A stretch of DNA of 64,000 nt from Lachnospiraceae bacterium (GTDB lineage: Bacteria > Bacillota > Clostridia > Lachnospirales > Lachnospiraceae): positions 1 through 64,000 of the forward strand of contig CAJTDL010000010.1 in assembly GCA_910575035.1 (NCBI GenBank). Reading direction: 5' to 3'. The notes under the pieces were generated by a model. The model saw nothing but the letters and a program-made list of their open reading frames with translations, was not told the origin of the DNA and ran no database searches. The translations under genes were made by a program, and so were the position numbers. Below, piece after piece: positions 1-10,326 of this stretch (position 1 is its first letter; each line of letters starts with the position of its first letter).

Positions 1-221
<221 letters not shown>

Positions 222-467
222 AGTTTTGTCCTGCCAGTTCCCCTTTCCGCCCTTGCCTGCTTCCTCTTATCTGGGAAAAAGGGCTTCCAGTCTTTCATCT
301 GGCTTACTGTTTTTAAGGTTGCATTTTTCAATGCTGTTCTTGAATGTCCTACTGATTTCCATCAGTAATACCTGTCATATCCGACAGGAACTCTTAGAAT
401 CTTTCAAGGTTATTTCACTGTTCAGTTATCAAGGTTGTGTGTTATCTTGTGTTGCGACAACTTCTAT

Positions 468-496
468 AGTATATCATAGCTCTCAACACTTGTCAA
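468..496 (-). promoter_or_regulatory. rRNA operon promoter, sigma-A type
   Basis: On the minus strand, TTGACA (491-496) and TATACT (468-473) are separated by exactly 17 bp. This near-consensus promoter sits about 250 nt before the 16S 5' end, as expected for an rrn leader. The rest of 222-541 holds no gene; it is the rRNA leader and spacer. Confidence 0.8.
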
Positions 497-541
497 CAAC
501 TTTTTTCAAAAAAATAACAACTTTATTTTTGAAAACGGAGC

Positions 542-628
542 GGAGAAGGAGGGATTTGAACCCTCGCGCCGGTTACCCGACCTATACCCTTAGCAGGGGC
601 ACCTCTTCGGCCTCTTGAGTACTTCTCC
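542..628 (-). tRNA. tRNA-Ser (anticodon GCT)
   Basis: The minus strand folds as an 87-nt class II tRNA. The acceptor stem pairs GGAGAAG with CTTCTCC, the long variable arm is typical of serine tRNAs, the T-loop reads GGTTCAAATCC, and the anticodon loop CTGCTAA gives anticodon GCT for AGC/AGU codons. It has its own promoter upstream and lies in front of the rRNA promoter in the same orientation. No CCA is encoded. Confidence 0.95.
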
Positions 629-679
629 GAACTGACATTTTCTATATAAAATTGTCATTTGCGCCGTAACGCAATAGTT

Positions 680-708
680 ATTTTACTAGAAATAAATGGA
701 TTTGTCAA
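680..708 (-). promoter_or_regulatory. Promoter of tRNA-Ser
   Basis: Minus strand TTGACA (703-708), 17-bp spacer, TAAAAT (680-685), about 50 nt upstream of the tRNA 5' end. Confidence 0.75.
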
Positions 709-817
709 TAAGTTTTTTTAAGTTTTTTCAACTTTTTTAACTTTTTAAAGCCATTCATGGCATAAGCGCTGCTCATAGCTGCAATTCGGAGACATCATGC
801 CTCCTGCAGAATTCCTT

Positions 818-3800
818 TCACTCCCCCATACTTACTTTCCATCGGTAAATTCCAGTTGCCCCTGCCCCCTCCAGTACATGCATAACCAATTTTACCGAAG
901 TTGTAGTAATTGGCTCAAAGCAAATGGTATTATATCGGTCTATTGCAATCATATCCTTATATTCTGACAATAATTCAGCTTCCTGCCATGCCCCCTCCTC
1001 ATCCAAATACATGACCTTTATGTTCCCTGGCACCCTGGTGCCGCTTCCATCATCATACCAATAAACCTCAAACTGACTCATAGTTACTTCCATATCCCAT
1101 TCATATTGGACAAAATGCTCACTGTCCGGCATTTGGTAATAATTTCCCCAACCCAGCCCAATGCGCCCTTCATTTGAACTTTCCGGTTCCCAGTTTGCTT
1201 TTATACCATCCAAATATTCCCAGCTGGCAGTATAGTCTGAAAACACCGTTGCACGGTATTCCAGATGCGCCGGGTCAGGAATAGCTATTTTAATCGGGCA
1301 AAAACTGCCACTAATCTCAAGGCCTTCTGTCACGTTTTTTATAATGTAGGTATTATCACTTTTTATCTGCACTTTCTTCTGATTAATAATAAGGCTCTTT
1401 ACCCGATATCCCTCTTTGGGCTCTGCCATAATAGTCAGGTCTTCACCATCCTTTGCCATTTCTGTGCTCAGGGTAAACGTCCCTCTTTCAGGCGTCAGGT
1501 TCACAAGGCTTGCCTCATGCCACTTTTCTTCCCCCTCAGACATTATGACCTTAAAATAAGCATGGTAGGAATTAGTGGAAAATTCTGGTGCAAACATCGG
1601 CAGAAAACTATAATCTTTGTAGGTAAGGATGGGGAAACCATTCACCGGATTGTAAAACACCTGGAACACTTCTTCTATATTCTCTGGCAAAATCAATGTT
1701 TTCCAATTCCTGCTGTTATTCCTGGCAGCCATGACAAAGGGTCCGTACATAACACTTGCCACTGTGGATGCGCCAATAATATCTGGCGTCCGATCCAGGT
1801 GGATTGCCCAAGGCGTCTCAATCTCCACCACATCCCCTGCCTGAACATTTTCAAGAGTGGCATAAGTGCTGATTTCCGGATTTTTTATGGCTTCCTGCCC
1901 ATTTACTTTTACACGGAAACCCTTCGTTGCCCAATAGGGCACCCGCAGCTTCATCTGAAATCCCTGCGCCTCCATGCCTGGCAAGGATGAAACTGTCAGT
2001 TTTGTGATTTCAGATGGAAATTCTGTTTCCTGGGTTATCTTTATCCCTTTTTCCTGCCAGGTGACAGTAGAAGGCAGGTAAAGCCCCACATATAACGCTT
2101 CATCTGTCTTGCTGTAAGCGGCTTCCTGGTATCTCAAATGCATTTCCATCCCAGCACTATGGCAGCAGGTAAAAGAATTATAGTCTCCCCCATATTCCCG
2201 GCGTCCGCCTGGTTCAATGGACACCAGATGGGCAATCCCATTATGCATTGTACTGGCAGGATTCTGCGAAGCCAGGATCTGGTTATACAATGTCCTCTCA
2301 TAATAATCCATATACTCTGCTTGATCCGGCTCATATTGGTTTAGCATTCTTGTCAGCTTCATCATATTATAAGCCGCACATGTCTCACAATTTCCCTGGC
2401 TTGAAATATTATTCGCCAATTGATAGCACTCTGTAAATTTATTTCTTGTTCCCACTCCTCCAGTAGAATAGGCATACCGGGACACTGCCAGATTCCAAAA
2501 ATTTTTGGCAATTTGGTAATAATCCGTTTCCGGGCTGCCAGCAGACAGGGTAGATTTATAAATTTCCAGTGCGCCAGCCACCTGGGAAATATATTGGTTG
2601 GCCATCCGCCCAGCAATATCATCGACGTTTTTAGACATATGATGAAAAAAGTTCGTGTTATCAAACAGTTTCGCCCCCTCTAAAAACTCTGTTTCCCCTG
2701 TATACATATAAAGCCGTGCCATGGCTCCATTACAGCTGCCAAATTCCCCAGAAGTATCAATTTTCCACATTTTAGACAACTGTTCCTTATCGCATCCACT
2801 GAGTCGGCGGTAAATCCACCGCCCCAAGTCTTTTGCACACTCCAGCGCTTCCTCGTTCCCTGTATAGGCATATGCATCCATAAAACCCGCCAGCAATTTA
2901 TCCATTGTATAATAAGGAGCCCACACCTGCCCATACGGCGTATACTGCTCCAACAAAGCAAACTGGTCGGGCGGGTAAGCGCTGATATACCCTTCTCCCC
3001 AAGTGGTATATTCCTTGCTCCATAAAGTTTGATCCACGCCCTGTGTCTTAAAATTCTGGGGCTCTCCCTGGGAAAGCTGTTGGAGGCTGCGCAGCGTATG
3101 GACAACCTCATCCAATTTTTCCTTCATCTCCACATCGCCCGTAGAGATATAGGCAAGAGATAAGGCAGACATATAATATCCCATAGAATGCCCACGGAGG
3201 AGCCCTTCTGGCCCCTCCCAGCCACCCAGGGGCTCTATCCCCTCTATCTCATCCTCTTGCCCATAGGCCTTATAAAAATTATAAAGCATACGTTTGCTGT
3301 CTAACAGATTCAAATAATTGATGGCTCTCTCTCTGTTCTGGGTCAAAATAGATCCCACTGCTCCAATTTTATCCAATGTGACGCTGCTAAAAGGAAAATT
3401 GTCCGTTATTATTTCCTTCGGCGGCTCCTCTCCCTCTACAACAGTTACCTCTGCCGTAACCTTAATCTTTTCCCTTACCACACAGCCTTCTACTATAAAT
3501 TTTCCTGGCGAGGAATACTTATCAGCATTGACTTTATCCGGCCATACTGCCTTTAATTTCTTGGCCGTGCCATCTGAATATGTTGCATTAACATAATGGG
3601 GAAGAGAAGGGCTGCATCCCACATAAGTCTCTGTTTTTATTTTCTCAATTTCTTTCACTGTCACAGTTTTCCGCAAGGGAGGCACAACGGCTTCTATTTC
3701 CAAATGCAGCGTTTCCTTCCCATAAGACACAACTGCCAGCAAGCTCCCCTGGGCGCTTTTTTCCCCAACCTTCGGCCTTGTAACCTTTGCCAGGCCAGAT

Positions 3801-5020
3801 TGGACTGCAATAGCGCTGTTATTGCTGGTCCATCTGATATTGGCGCCCCATTCTCCTTGGGTAGGAAGACCAAAATCCTCCGTTACGGAAGAAAGATCCT
3901 CCATGCTTTCTTTTAAAGCCTCTGCATCATGTTCTACTACCTGCTCGCCCGAATACTGGGAAAGAACTGTGATGGGAAATAATTTTTGCTCGGATACACC
4001 TCCATAATGGATGGTAGCTGTGATAGTACCTGTGGCGTTTGCCGTTCCCTGGGCAGGGCGTGTCACCTTCGCCAAATCCCCCTGGATTGAAATAGCCTTA
4101 TTTTCAGACGTCCAGGAGATGGAAGCCCCATTTATGCCTGCAAGGGGAAGGGTAATACTCTCTGTAACCTCAGAGGTATCGCCTAAATCCAGCTCTTCCT
4201 TATCTGCAGATACAATCTCTGCATCCCCCACATTATACATAGATCTGATTTCTTCTTTTGACAGGGCGCGGTTGTAAATTTTAAGCTCCGCAAACCAACC
4301 TGCCGTAGGGTTTTCCGTAAACTGCCCATATCCCAGGTAATTATTGCCTGTCATCCCAAGATCTGCTATAGTAATGCCTGTATCTACGGTATTGCCGACC
4401 TGTTCCCCATTTTCATACAAAGACATCCTGGAGCCATCCAGGACAAGGGTTGTCAGCACCCAACGGTTTTTATCTATATTGTCCTTTTTTTGAACGCCTT
4501 TTTCATTTGTCCATCCCTCGGTAGTGATAGCAGAGGCATACCCCTGAAACCCATTATTGCGCCCATCTGACAGCAAATACATATATTTGTCCTGCCCTGT
4601 GCCAAAATCCCAAATCCTCTGATATCCATTATTCGTCGTCAGCTTCACCCAGACACAGATGGTCACTGCTTCATTCCCATACAGGATACCATTGGGAAAC
4701 TGCAGGTAAGCGCCTGTCTGGCCGCCTTCCAAATGCAGTGCCTGCACTGTCCTGCCATAAATATGAGCATCTTCAATAGAATATGTCCCCTCTATTTTTC
4801 CACTGTTATTCTTTAACTCGCCAGAATTTTGGCTGCCAGAAACATCACTGATAATGGTGGAATTATCATTTTGCAGATTAAAATCATAATATAGTATCAG
4901 GCCATCCTGCGGCTCCGCATATACAAGGGAAAGCTTTGACACTGGCAGGCTTAAAAAAAATACCGCCAAAGACAGGGCTAAGGATATTAAAATGGTAATC
5001 GGGCTTTTTCTTTTCTTCAT
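818..5020 (-). CDS. Secreted multidomain GH127-type beta-L-arabinofuranosidase
   Basis: A 1400-aa exported enzyme. A signal peptide (about 1-36) is followed by a LamG-like carbohydrate-binding domain (about 38-262), two atrophied bacterial Ig repeats (about 270-450), a Big_4-like domain, the GH127 catalytic region (about 545-1200), a short repeat domain and a C-terminal galactose-binding-like domain. GH127 marks are GWEGPEGLLRGHSMGYYMSA, NCETCAAYNMMKLTR (near 877) and FTCCHSAGMEMHLRYQE (near 952). In characterised GH127 enzymes a Glu and three Cys of these motifs bind zinc, and one Cys of the CC pair is the nucleophile; all are present. GH127/GH146 enzymes remove beta-L-arabinofuranose from plant glycans; the exact substrate is inferred. 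The start has AGAGGTG upstream. It lies downstream of a sensor-regulator-binding protein cluster that probably controls it. Confidence 0.9.
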   Translation of the reverse strand: MKKRKSPITILISLALSLAVFFLSLPVSKLSLVYAEPQDGLILYYDFNLQNDNSTIISDVSGSQNSGELKNNSGKIEGTYSIEDAHIYGRTVQALHLEGGQTGAYLQFPNGILYGNEAVTICVWVKLTTNNGYQRIWDFGTGQDKYMYLLSDGRNNGFQGYASAITTEGWTNEKGVQKKDNIDKNRWVLTTLVLDGSRMSLYENGEQVGNTVDTGITIADLGMTGNNYLGYGQFTENPTAGWFAELKIYNRALSKEEIRSMYNVGDAEIVSADKEELDLGDTSEVTESITLPLAGINGASISWTSENKAISIQGDLAKVTRPAQGTANATGTITATIHYGGVSEQKLFPITVLSQYSGEQVVEHDAEALKESMEDLSSVTEDFGLPTQGEWGANIRWTSNNSAIAVQSGLAKVTRPKVGEKSAQGSLLAVVSYGKETLHLEIEAVVPPLRKTVTVKEIEKIKTETYVGCSPSLPHYVNATYSDGTAKKLKAVWPDKVNADKYSSPGKFIVEGCVVREKIKVTAEVTVVEGEEPPKEIITDNFPFSSVTLDKIGAVGSILTQNRERAINYLNLLDSKRMLYNFYKAYGQEDEIEGIEPLGGWEGPEGLLRGHSMGYYMSALSLAYISTGDVEMKEKLDEVVHTLRSLQQLSQGEPQNFKTQGVDQTLWSKEYTTWGEGYISAYPPDQFALLEQYTPYGQVWAPYYTMDKLLAGFMDAYAYTGNEEALECAKDLGRWIYRRLSGCDKEQLSKMWKIDTSGEFGSCNGAMARLYMYTGETEFLEGAKLFDNTNFFHHMSKNVDDIAGRMANQYISQVAGALEIYKSTLSAGSPETDYYQIAKNFWNLAVSRYAYSTGGVGTRNKFTECYQLANNISSQGNCETCAAYNMMKLTRMLNQYEPDQAEYMDYYERTLYNQILASQNPASTMHNGIAHLVSIEPGGRREYGGDYNSFTCCHSAGMEMHLRYQEAAYSKTDEALYVGLYLPSTVTWQEKGIKITQETEFPSEITKLTVSSLPGMEAQGFQMKLRVPYWATKGFRVKVNGQEAIKNPEISTYATLENVQAGDVVEIETPWAIHLDRTPDIIGASTVASVMYGPFVMAARNNSRNWKTLILPENIEEVFQVFYNPVNGFPILTYKDYSFLPMFAPEFSTNSYHAYFKVIMSEGEEKWHEASLVNLTPERGTFTLSTEMAKDGEDLTIMAEPKEGYRVKSLIINQKKVQIKSDNTYIIKNVTEGLEISGSFCPIKIAIPDPAHLEYRATVFSDYTASWEYLDGIKANWEPESSNEGRIGLGWGNYYQMPDSEHFVQYEWDMEVTMSQFEVYWYDDGSGTRVPGNIKVMYLDEEGAWQEAELLSEYKDMIAIDRYNTICFEPITTTSVKLVMHVLEGAGATGIYRWKVSMGE

Positions 5021-5136
5021 CTAAGGGGCACCTCTTTTTCAAGAATGTATTTTATATTTCCTAGGCTGAAAGGTTACCAACCGTATATTCCCATTATAAC
5101 AGAAAAAAAACTTTTTCCAAATTATTTTTTTATGAA

Positions 5137-5180
5137 AGCAGAAGCCTTTACCAAAAAAATTCTTAGCAAAGGCTTCTGCT
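5137..5180. terminator. Strong hairpin between binding-protein gene and GH127 gene
   Basis: Perfect 13-bp inverted repeat AGCAGAAGCCTTT / AAAGGCTTCTGCT with an 18-nt loop. A loose T-rich tract follows on the minus strand. It may end the regulator operon or act in the leader of the GH127 gene. Apart from this and the hairpin at 5383-5411, the 5021-5493 interval shows no gene. Confidence 0.5.
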
Positions 5181-5382
5181 CTTATTATTGAGAGAAGAAA
5201 TCTATTCAAAAATATGTACATTTTTGGTGATTGCTCATGACTCCATTGGATTACCACAACCATTTTTCCAATTGTATACCAGACTCCCCTGCCGATTGTT
5301 GGCAAAGGAGCCTGCTTTTAAAAGAAGGGATTTATTCAAAAATGTATAACATTTTTGACATAATAATATAGAAACTGCCTAA

Positions 5383-5411
5383 CTTTGTAATCGCTTAGAA
5401 AGCTTACAAAG
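5383..5411 (-). terminator. Hairpin after the solute-binding protein gene
   Basis: CTTTGTAA / TTACAAAG with an inner GCTT/AAGC extension, about 80 nt downstream of the stop codon at 5494. No clean U-run follows, so the terminator role is tentative. Confidence 0.4.
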
Positions 5412-5493
5412 CCTATAATATAAGTTTATATTTTCTCAAATGCTTTTCCAATGATAAATATTTATGATTTCAGCATTATTTTAAATAAAATTT

Positions 5494-6711
5494 TTATTCC
5501 CCTATACTTTTCAAATACCCTTCCCATATTTCTTCCGCAGAATATGCACTCCCAAAACTCTGGTAAAGGCTCTCTGTCAAAGCGTTGCGCACCTCTTTCC
5601 AATTAGGCACAGAGGTTCTGCTGACCCCTTCCTCCATTTGGCTGACAAAAACCTCCATATCTTCATTTTTCTTGCCATAAGCCTCTGCCAGCTCCTTTTT
5701 GGGCGGAATATTCCACATGATCTCCGAAATATCCTCCATAACCTCATCCTGGTTATAATAATCCATAAAGGCGATGGCGCCCTCCACATTTTTCCCATGG
5801 ATCACTGCCAGGTTTTCACCGCCAACAATAACCCCCTGGGTCACATAGGCAGGAAAAGAGAAAATGCCATAATCAATTCCCGAAGCCTCTATTTCCGGCA
5901 AAGCGGAAGGCCCGTTTTCAATCATAGCCACTTTCCGCTCTACAAAGACCCTGGTCACATCGTTTTGGGACCAGTTCATGCAATCGTGGGGCATACTGCC
6001 GCTTTCCAGCAGATCCTCCAACAGTTCAAAAGCATGGACTGTCCGTTTATCTGTCAGATTATCCACGGTAGCCCCTGTAGCGAAAATCCAAGGCATAAAC
6101 TGGGAAGCGCCCTGCTCCCCGCTAAAGGCAGACATGGCAAACCCATAATGGGTCTCCCCCTCTGTCTTTGTCAGGGCTTTGGCTGCTTTGCGGAACTGAT
6201 CCCAGGTAACAGGAACATTTACGCCTGCCTCCCGATACATTTGCTTGTTGTACAAGATCACCGTATTGTTGCAGCCAAAAGGCACGCCATAGTACCGTCC
6301 ATTAAATTCTACAGAATCCCATACCTCCTCATAATAATTGTCCACAAATACCCTGCTCTGGAGCTGGTCTGTCACATCCTCCAAGAGCCCGCTCTTGATC
6401 AGGCTTTCCATATCTGAATTATCCAACAACACCAAATCTGGCAGGTTATCCGAGGATAAGGCAATGGAAAGCCTTTTGACAAAATCCACCATTGGCACAT
6501 ATTCCCAGGAAATCTGGTATATATTCTGGGAATTGTTAAATCCATTTACCAGCTTATCCAAGCCCTCTTTCTGCGCATCTGTTTCATAATAGGACCAAAG
6601 CAGCAGCTGTTTCTTCTGCTCCTCCTTCTCTTCTTCTGTTTCTTTGCCACACCCTGCTATCCCTAAAATAAAAAGTATCAGAATCGTATTTGCCAATAAT
6701 CTCTTTTTCAT
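5494..6711 (-). CDS. Extracellular sugar-binding lipoprotein (ABC-type solute-binding, family 1)
   Basis: About 405 aa. The N-terminus MKKRLLANTILILFILGIAGC is a lipoprotein signal with the acceptor Cys at 21. The body has the periplasmic-binding fold features of family 1 carbohydrate binders: YETDAQKEGLDKLVNGFN near the start, YNKQMYREAGVNVPVTWDQF and the EAIAFMDYY-like C-lobe. The ATG at 6711 is preferred because the signal peptide begins there; a GTG at 6744 with AGGAAGAG upstream is a real alternative. It lies 20-50 nt after the response-regulator stop, in one operon with YesM/YesN-type genes. No permease or ATPase gene is nearby, so it may deliver sugar to an unlinked transporter or help the kinase sense it (inference). 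Confidence 0.88.
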   Translation of the reverse strand: MKKRLLANTILILFILGIAGCGKETEEEKEEQKKQLLLWSYYETDAQKEGLDKLVNGFNNSQNIYQISWEYVPMVDFVKRLSIALSSDNLPDLVLLDNSDMESLIKSGLLEDVTDQLQSRVFVDNYYEEVWDSVEFNGRYYGVPFGCNNTVILYNKQMYREAGVNVPVTWDQFRKAAKALTKTEGETHYGFAMSAFSGEQGASQFMPWIFATGATVDNLTDKRTVHAFELLEDLLESGSMPHDCMNWSQNDVTRVFVERKVAMIENGPSALPEIEASGIDYGIFSFPAYVTQGVIVGGENLAVIHGKNVEGAIAFMDYYNQDEVMEDISEIMWNIPPKKELAEAYGKKNEDMEVFVSQMEEGVSRTSVPNWKEVRNALTESLYQSFGSAYSAEEIWEGYLKSIGE

Positions 6712-6763
6712 GTCCTTACCACACCTATTCCACGGTATCCCCACTTATCTCTTCCTATATCTG

Positions 6764-8272
6764 TCAACGGTACTCTGCTGGGGAAACCCCTGTCACTTCT
6801 TTAAATATCCTTGCAAAATAATTGGAATTACTGTAACCGCACTCCTGCGCCACTTCATAGATTTTCATATCCGTTTCCTTCAGCAGCCGTTTTGCATGGC
6901 TGATCCGAAATTCCTTTAAGAACACAGAGAAATTCATTCCCATTTCCCTTTTAAACAGCATGCTCAAATATTCTGGCGTAATGTTAAGCACCTCTGCCGC
7001 CTTCTCCAGGCTGATTCCTTCTTTGTAATGATTCCTGATATACTCCAATGTCCGGTTGATGGTATAATTGCCAATCCCGTCCTTTTCCTTTCTGTCACAG
7101 ATCGTCTGGCTGGCTCTCACAAGGATTTCCTGCAGTTCCTTGACTGTATAGACATGGAGCATTTCCTTCAGGTAATCCTTTTCCCGCAGCGCCTCAAAAG
7201 CTTTTTGATTAATTTCTTTCGCCGTATCCGACATATTTGACAATAGTTTCACCAGGCTATGGCGGATTTCCTCTGCATCATATTCTGCATCCACCACCTG
7301 GGAAAAGAATTCCTCAATCCCTGCTTTTGCCTTGGCATTATCTCCTTTGCCTAACGCCATCATAATCTTTTTTTCAATCTGGATAGGATAGGCAAGCTCC
7401 TTTACATTCCTGGAAGATGCTTTCCATGCCCGCACTACACTTCGGCATCCCAGGGCAAGGCAGACAGAAAGAGCCTTCTCATCATTCAAAAAAGATTGGT
7501 TCCAATCAGAGATTCTCTCACAAAAATCAATGCCCCAAGGCGTCTCTTTTTTCTTTGACTGCCAGTCATATTCCAGCATTTCGTCAAAAACACGGATAAA
7601 ATCCTCTATCTCTGTTTTTGTCCCTTTTAAGACCACTATTTTAAAATGCATCTGCTCATTCCAGGCTTCTAAGGAATCAATTTGCGGAAACTGGCTTTTG
7701 ATATTACGCAGCAAAAACTCCTTTTCCTTCATGGCTGCTGCCTTTGTATTCCCAAAATACCCCAAAAGTATGCCATACAGCTTCCCTTCTTCCTCTGGAA
7801 AGATGGCAGAAAGCATCTGCTTTGCCTCTTTTTTTTCGCGGTCACTGCCGAAAAAATATTCCCGCATATAACTCCCTGGCTGCTTTACAATCCGTTTCCT
7901 CTGTTCCGACAGCTTCCCTTCAATCCTTTCTAAGGATTCCTGCAGGACATCAATAGATACAGGCTTCAGCAAATATTCTTCCACTCCCAGGCGCATTGCC
8001 CGCCTGGCATATTCAAACTCAGAATATCCGCTGATAATAATGCTACATACCTTTTCCCCCATATTATGAAGGGCTGTAAGCATTTCAAGCCCATCCATAT
8101 CATTCATGCGTATGTCTGTAATCACCAAATCTGGATGCTTTTCCTGGATTACGGAAATTCCTTCCCTGCCATTTTTACATTCCCCAGCCAACGTATGCTC
8201 CGTATTCTTTTGGATCATATCTGCCAGGCCTTCCCGAATCAGCTTCTCATCTTCTACAATTACAATTCTCAT
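6764..8272 (-). CDS. YesN-type response regulator, AraC-family DNA-binding
   Basis: 502 aa. The N-terminal receiver domain (1-120) has the acidic pair ED at 7-8, phospho-acceptor Asp53 in VITDIRM and the lysine of EYLLKPVS. A linker region of about 270 aa follows. The C-terminal AraC/XylS domain (about 400-502) has two helix-turn-helix units, with ISLEKAAEVLNITPEYLSMLFK and the signature IYEVAQECGYSNSNYFARIFKEVTG. Its start is 13 nt after the kinase stop, so the two are co-transcribed. In Firmicutes such pairs switch on carbohydrate uptake and glycanase genes; the flanking arabinosidase gene is the obvious candidate target (inference). Confidence 0.93.
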   Translation of the reverse strand: MRIVIVEDEKLIREGLADMIQKNTEHTLAGECKNGREGISVIQEKHPDLVITDIRMNDMDGLEMLTALHNMGEKVCSIIISGYSEFEYARRAMRLGVEEYLLKPVSIDVLQESLERIEGKLSEQRKRIVKQPGSYMREYFFGSDREKKEAKQMLSAIFPEEEGKLYGILLGYFGNTKAAAMKEKEFLLRNIKSQFPQIDSLEAWNEQMHFKIVVLKGTKTEIEDFIRVFDEMLEYDWQSKKKETPWGIDFCERISDWNQSFLNDEKALSVCLALGCRSVVRAWKASSRNVKELAYPIQIEKKIMMALGKGDNAKAKAGIEEFFSQVVDAEYDAEEIRHSLVKLLSNMSDTAKEINQKAFEALREKDYLKEMLHVYTVKELQEILVRASQTICDRKEKDGIGNYTINRTLEYIRNHYKEGISLEKAAEVLNITPEYLSMLFKREMGMNFSVFLKEFRISHAKRLLKETDMKIYEVAQECGYSNSNYFARIFKEVTGVSPAEYR

Positions 8273-8285
8273 GCTCTCACCTTTT

Positions 8286-10103
8286 CTATATTGCCTGATT
8301 TTCTGCCAGGATCGGAATCAAAAGCTCCACAATGGTTCCTATCCCTTCTACGCTACTGATATACCAGCTTCCTTCCTTTCCATAATATAGTTGGATCCGC
8401 TCAAACACATTTGCCAGCCCAATGCCTTCTTCCCCGGTCCATTCCACATCCCTCTGGTTATAAAAACGTACCTTTTCCGCGTTCATCCCTATGCCGTTAT
8501 CTTCAATTACGATATGGATCTTCCCAGGCTGCTCTGCCATGCCGATATCCACCCGAAGCAGCCCCCCTTCCATATCCTTGATTCCATGGAGAATAGCATT
8601 TTCCAGGATCGGCTGGACTAGGAGCTTATACATCCACAGATCCCTAGCTTCATCCTCTACATAAATTTCAAAATCAAAAGAATTTCCATAGCGGAGCTGA
8701 TACAGGGAGACATAGGATTTCAGCCATTCCTCCATTTCTGAAATAACTGCCATCTGATTGCTCTGGTTCATGCTGTAGCGCAGGATAATACCTAAACCGC
8801 TGATCATCTTACTGATTTCATATTCTTCATTTTTTACTGCCATCCAATTAATGGCATCCAGGGTATTATACAAGAAATGAGGATTGATCTGGGATTCCAA
8901 AGCTTTGATCTCTGCCTGGTTTTTCTTCTCAGATATATCCTTAACTTCCTGGATCAGGTTTTTCACCTTTGTGGCCATTTGGTTAAAATTTTCCCCAATA
9001 CGCCCAAATTCATCCTTCCGGTCCACTTCCAGGCGCACATCTAAATTTCCCTTTTCCATCTGTCGGATAGCATCCATGATCTTGGAAAGGTATGTAAGGA
9101 AATAATGGTTAATGGAATTGATGAACAGGATCACCACCAGCACATCCAGAGCCAGCAGGCCTCCATAAATATTCTGGATATTCCTCACATCCTTCATAAT
9201 ATAGTTGCCATCGTACACATTGTGGAATACCCACCCAGTATCTGGATCCTGATAGCTGATATTGCCCAGATCCCATCCATCAAACATTTCTATTTTCTGG
9301 ATAAAGCCCAATTCATCTTTTTCCACAGGGATGCTCTGTCCAATGTAGGAATCATCTGGAAAGGAAATAATCGTCCCTTCTGCGTCTGTAATAAAATTTG
9401 TGCTGTTGCCCTGCTCTATATCAACTTTTTTGCCATTGCAGATTTCCTCCAGCTCGCTTTCGTAGATTCCCATAATAAAGGATGCTACAGCCCCTTCTTC
9501 CAGGTTTTCCGCATCGTATAATTCTTTTCCGATGAAGAAGATTTTTTCTTCTTTGCCGTTATTTAGAAAGCTTTGCGTAGGAATTAGGACTACCTCATTG
9601 CGGCCAGTGGTCATTTTATAGGGAACGGTTTGGCGCAAGTCTGTATAATCCCTCCAAATACTGTCCAACGCAGAGCCTGTTTGGCTGTCATAGGTGATGC
9701 TTTCCCCAGTCTTGCAGATAACGCTGATGCTTCGGATTTCGCCTTTAGATTCTGCGTATTGTTTCATGCGCTCATTGATGACAAAGTATAGGGAAGCCTG
9801 TTCCCGTTTGTCAGCCTTGTGGAATTGGGCAAGGCTTCTGGTAAGATCCCTGTCTAAATAAACCTGGTAGACGATATCTGTGTAGGACTCTAATTTCAAG
9901 GAAAATTCCTTTGAAATCTGGATTAAGTTGTTGCGGGCCAGTTCGTTGATCTGGCGGTTCATAGAGCGGATGCTGATTTCGGAAAAAAGCATTTGCATGA
10001 GGAAAACAGGGAAAATACAAAGGCCTAGGCTGATGCTTAGGAATTTTTTTCGGAAGCTTAGGTCTTTGTACCATTGCCTCATGTTTTTTTTGTTGATTTT
10101 CAT
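8286..10103 (-). CDS. YesM-type sensor histidine kinase
   Basis: 605 aa membrane kinase. TM1 is at about 18-40, an extracellular dCache-like sensor region at about 45-300, TM2 near 310-330, then a HAMP domain, a His_kinase domain with INPHFLYNTLDAINWM (the phospho-acceptor His in NPHFLYN, near residue 411), and an HATPase region with LLVQPILENAILHG and DNGIGMN. It is the cognate partner of the YesN-type regulator encoded 13 nt downstream. The large external domain suggests sensing of a sugar or a bound binding protein. ATG at 10103 with AAGGCGG upstream. Confidence 0.93.
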   Translation of the reverse strand: MKINKKNMRQWYKDLSFRKKFLSISLGLCIFPVFLMQMLFSEISIRSMNRQINELARNNLIQISKEFSLKLESYTDIVYQVYLDRDLTRSLAQFHKADKREQASLYFVINERMKQYAESKGEIRSISVICKTGESITYDSQTGSALDSIWRDYTDLRQTVPYKMTTGRNEVVLIPTQSFLNNGKEEKIFFIGKELYDAENLEEGAVASFIMGIYESELEEICNGKKVDIEQGNSTNFITDAEGTIISFPDDSYIGQSIPVEKDELGFIQKIEMFDGWDLGNISYQDPDTGWVFHNVYDGNYIMKDVRNIQNIYGGLLALDVLVVILFINSINHYFLTYLSKIMDAIRQMEKGNLDVRLEVDRKDEFGRIGENFNQMATKVKNLIQEVKDISEKKNQAEIKALESQINPHFLYNTLDAINWMAVKNEEYEISKMISGLGIILRYSMNQSNQMAVISEMEEWLKSYVSLYQLRYGNSFDFEIYVEDEARDLWMYKLLVQPILENAILHGIKDMEGGLLRVDIGMAEQPGKIHIVIEDNGIGMNAEKVRFYNQRDVEWTGEEGIGLANVFERIQLYYGKEGSWYISSVEGIGTIVELLIPILAENQAI

Positions 10104-10209
10104 AGGGAATCCGCCTTTTGGGTTCGTAAAATGGTGAAGGCACCGCTTTGCAGATGCCGCTGAGGAAGGGACAAGTGGCCGTATGCCTGTATACTATTTG
10201 CAGGAGAGG

Positions 10210-10242
10210 ATTGCCCGCCAAGAGCGTGTCTTGGCAAGCAAT
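10210..10242 (-). terminator. Hairpin between metallopeptidase and kinase genes
   Basis: ATTGC..GCCAAGA / TCTTGGC..GCAAT forms a stable stem with a 5-nt loop. It lies between the metallopeptidase stop and the kinase start, so it may separate the two transcripts. A T-run is weak. Confidence 0.4.
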
Positions 10243-10326
10243 CCATACAACCATAAAGTTCCCATTTGAAAACTGCTTTTCGTGGATTGATGGTTTTTGG
10301 CAAACAGCCCACATTAGCATGAATTT

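Noticed and set aside
1265-1990. 241-codon plus-strand frame inside the GH127 gene
   Set aside because: Antisense to a well-supported domain, with no ribosome site and a composition typical of shadow frames.
9811-10320. 169-codon minus-strand frame across the kinase N-terminus
   Set aside because: Shadow of the YesM-type kinase gene in another frame, with no family features and a poor start.
10104-10326. Possible riboswitch between metallopeptidase and kinase genes
   Set aside because: Only a single simple hairpin is evident and no known aptamer core can be seen.
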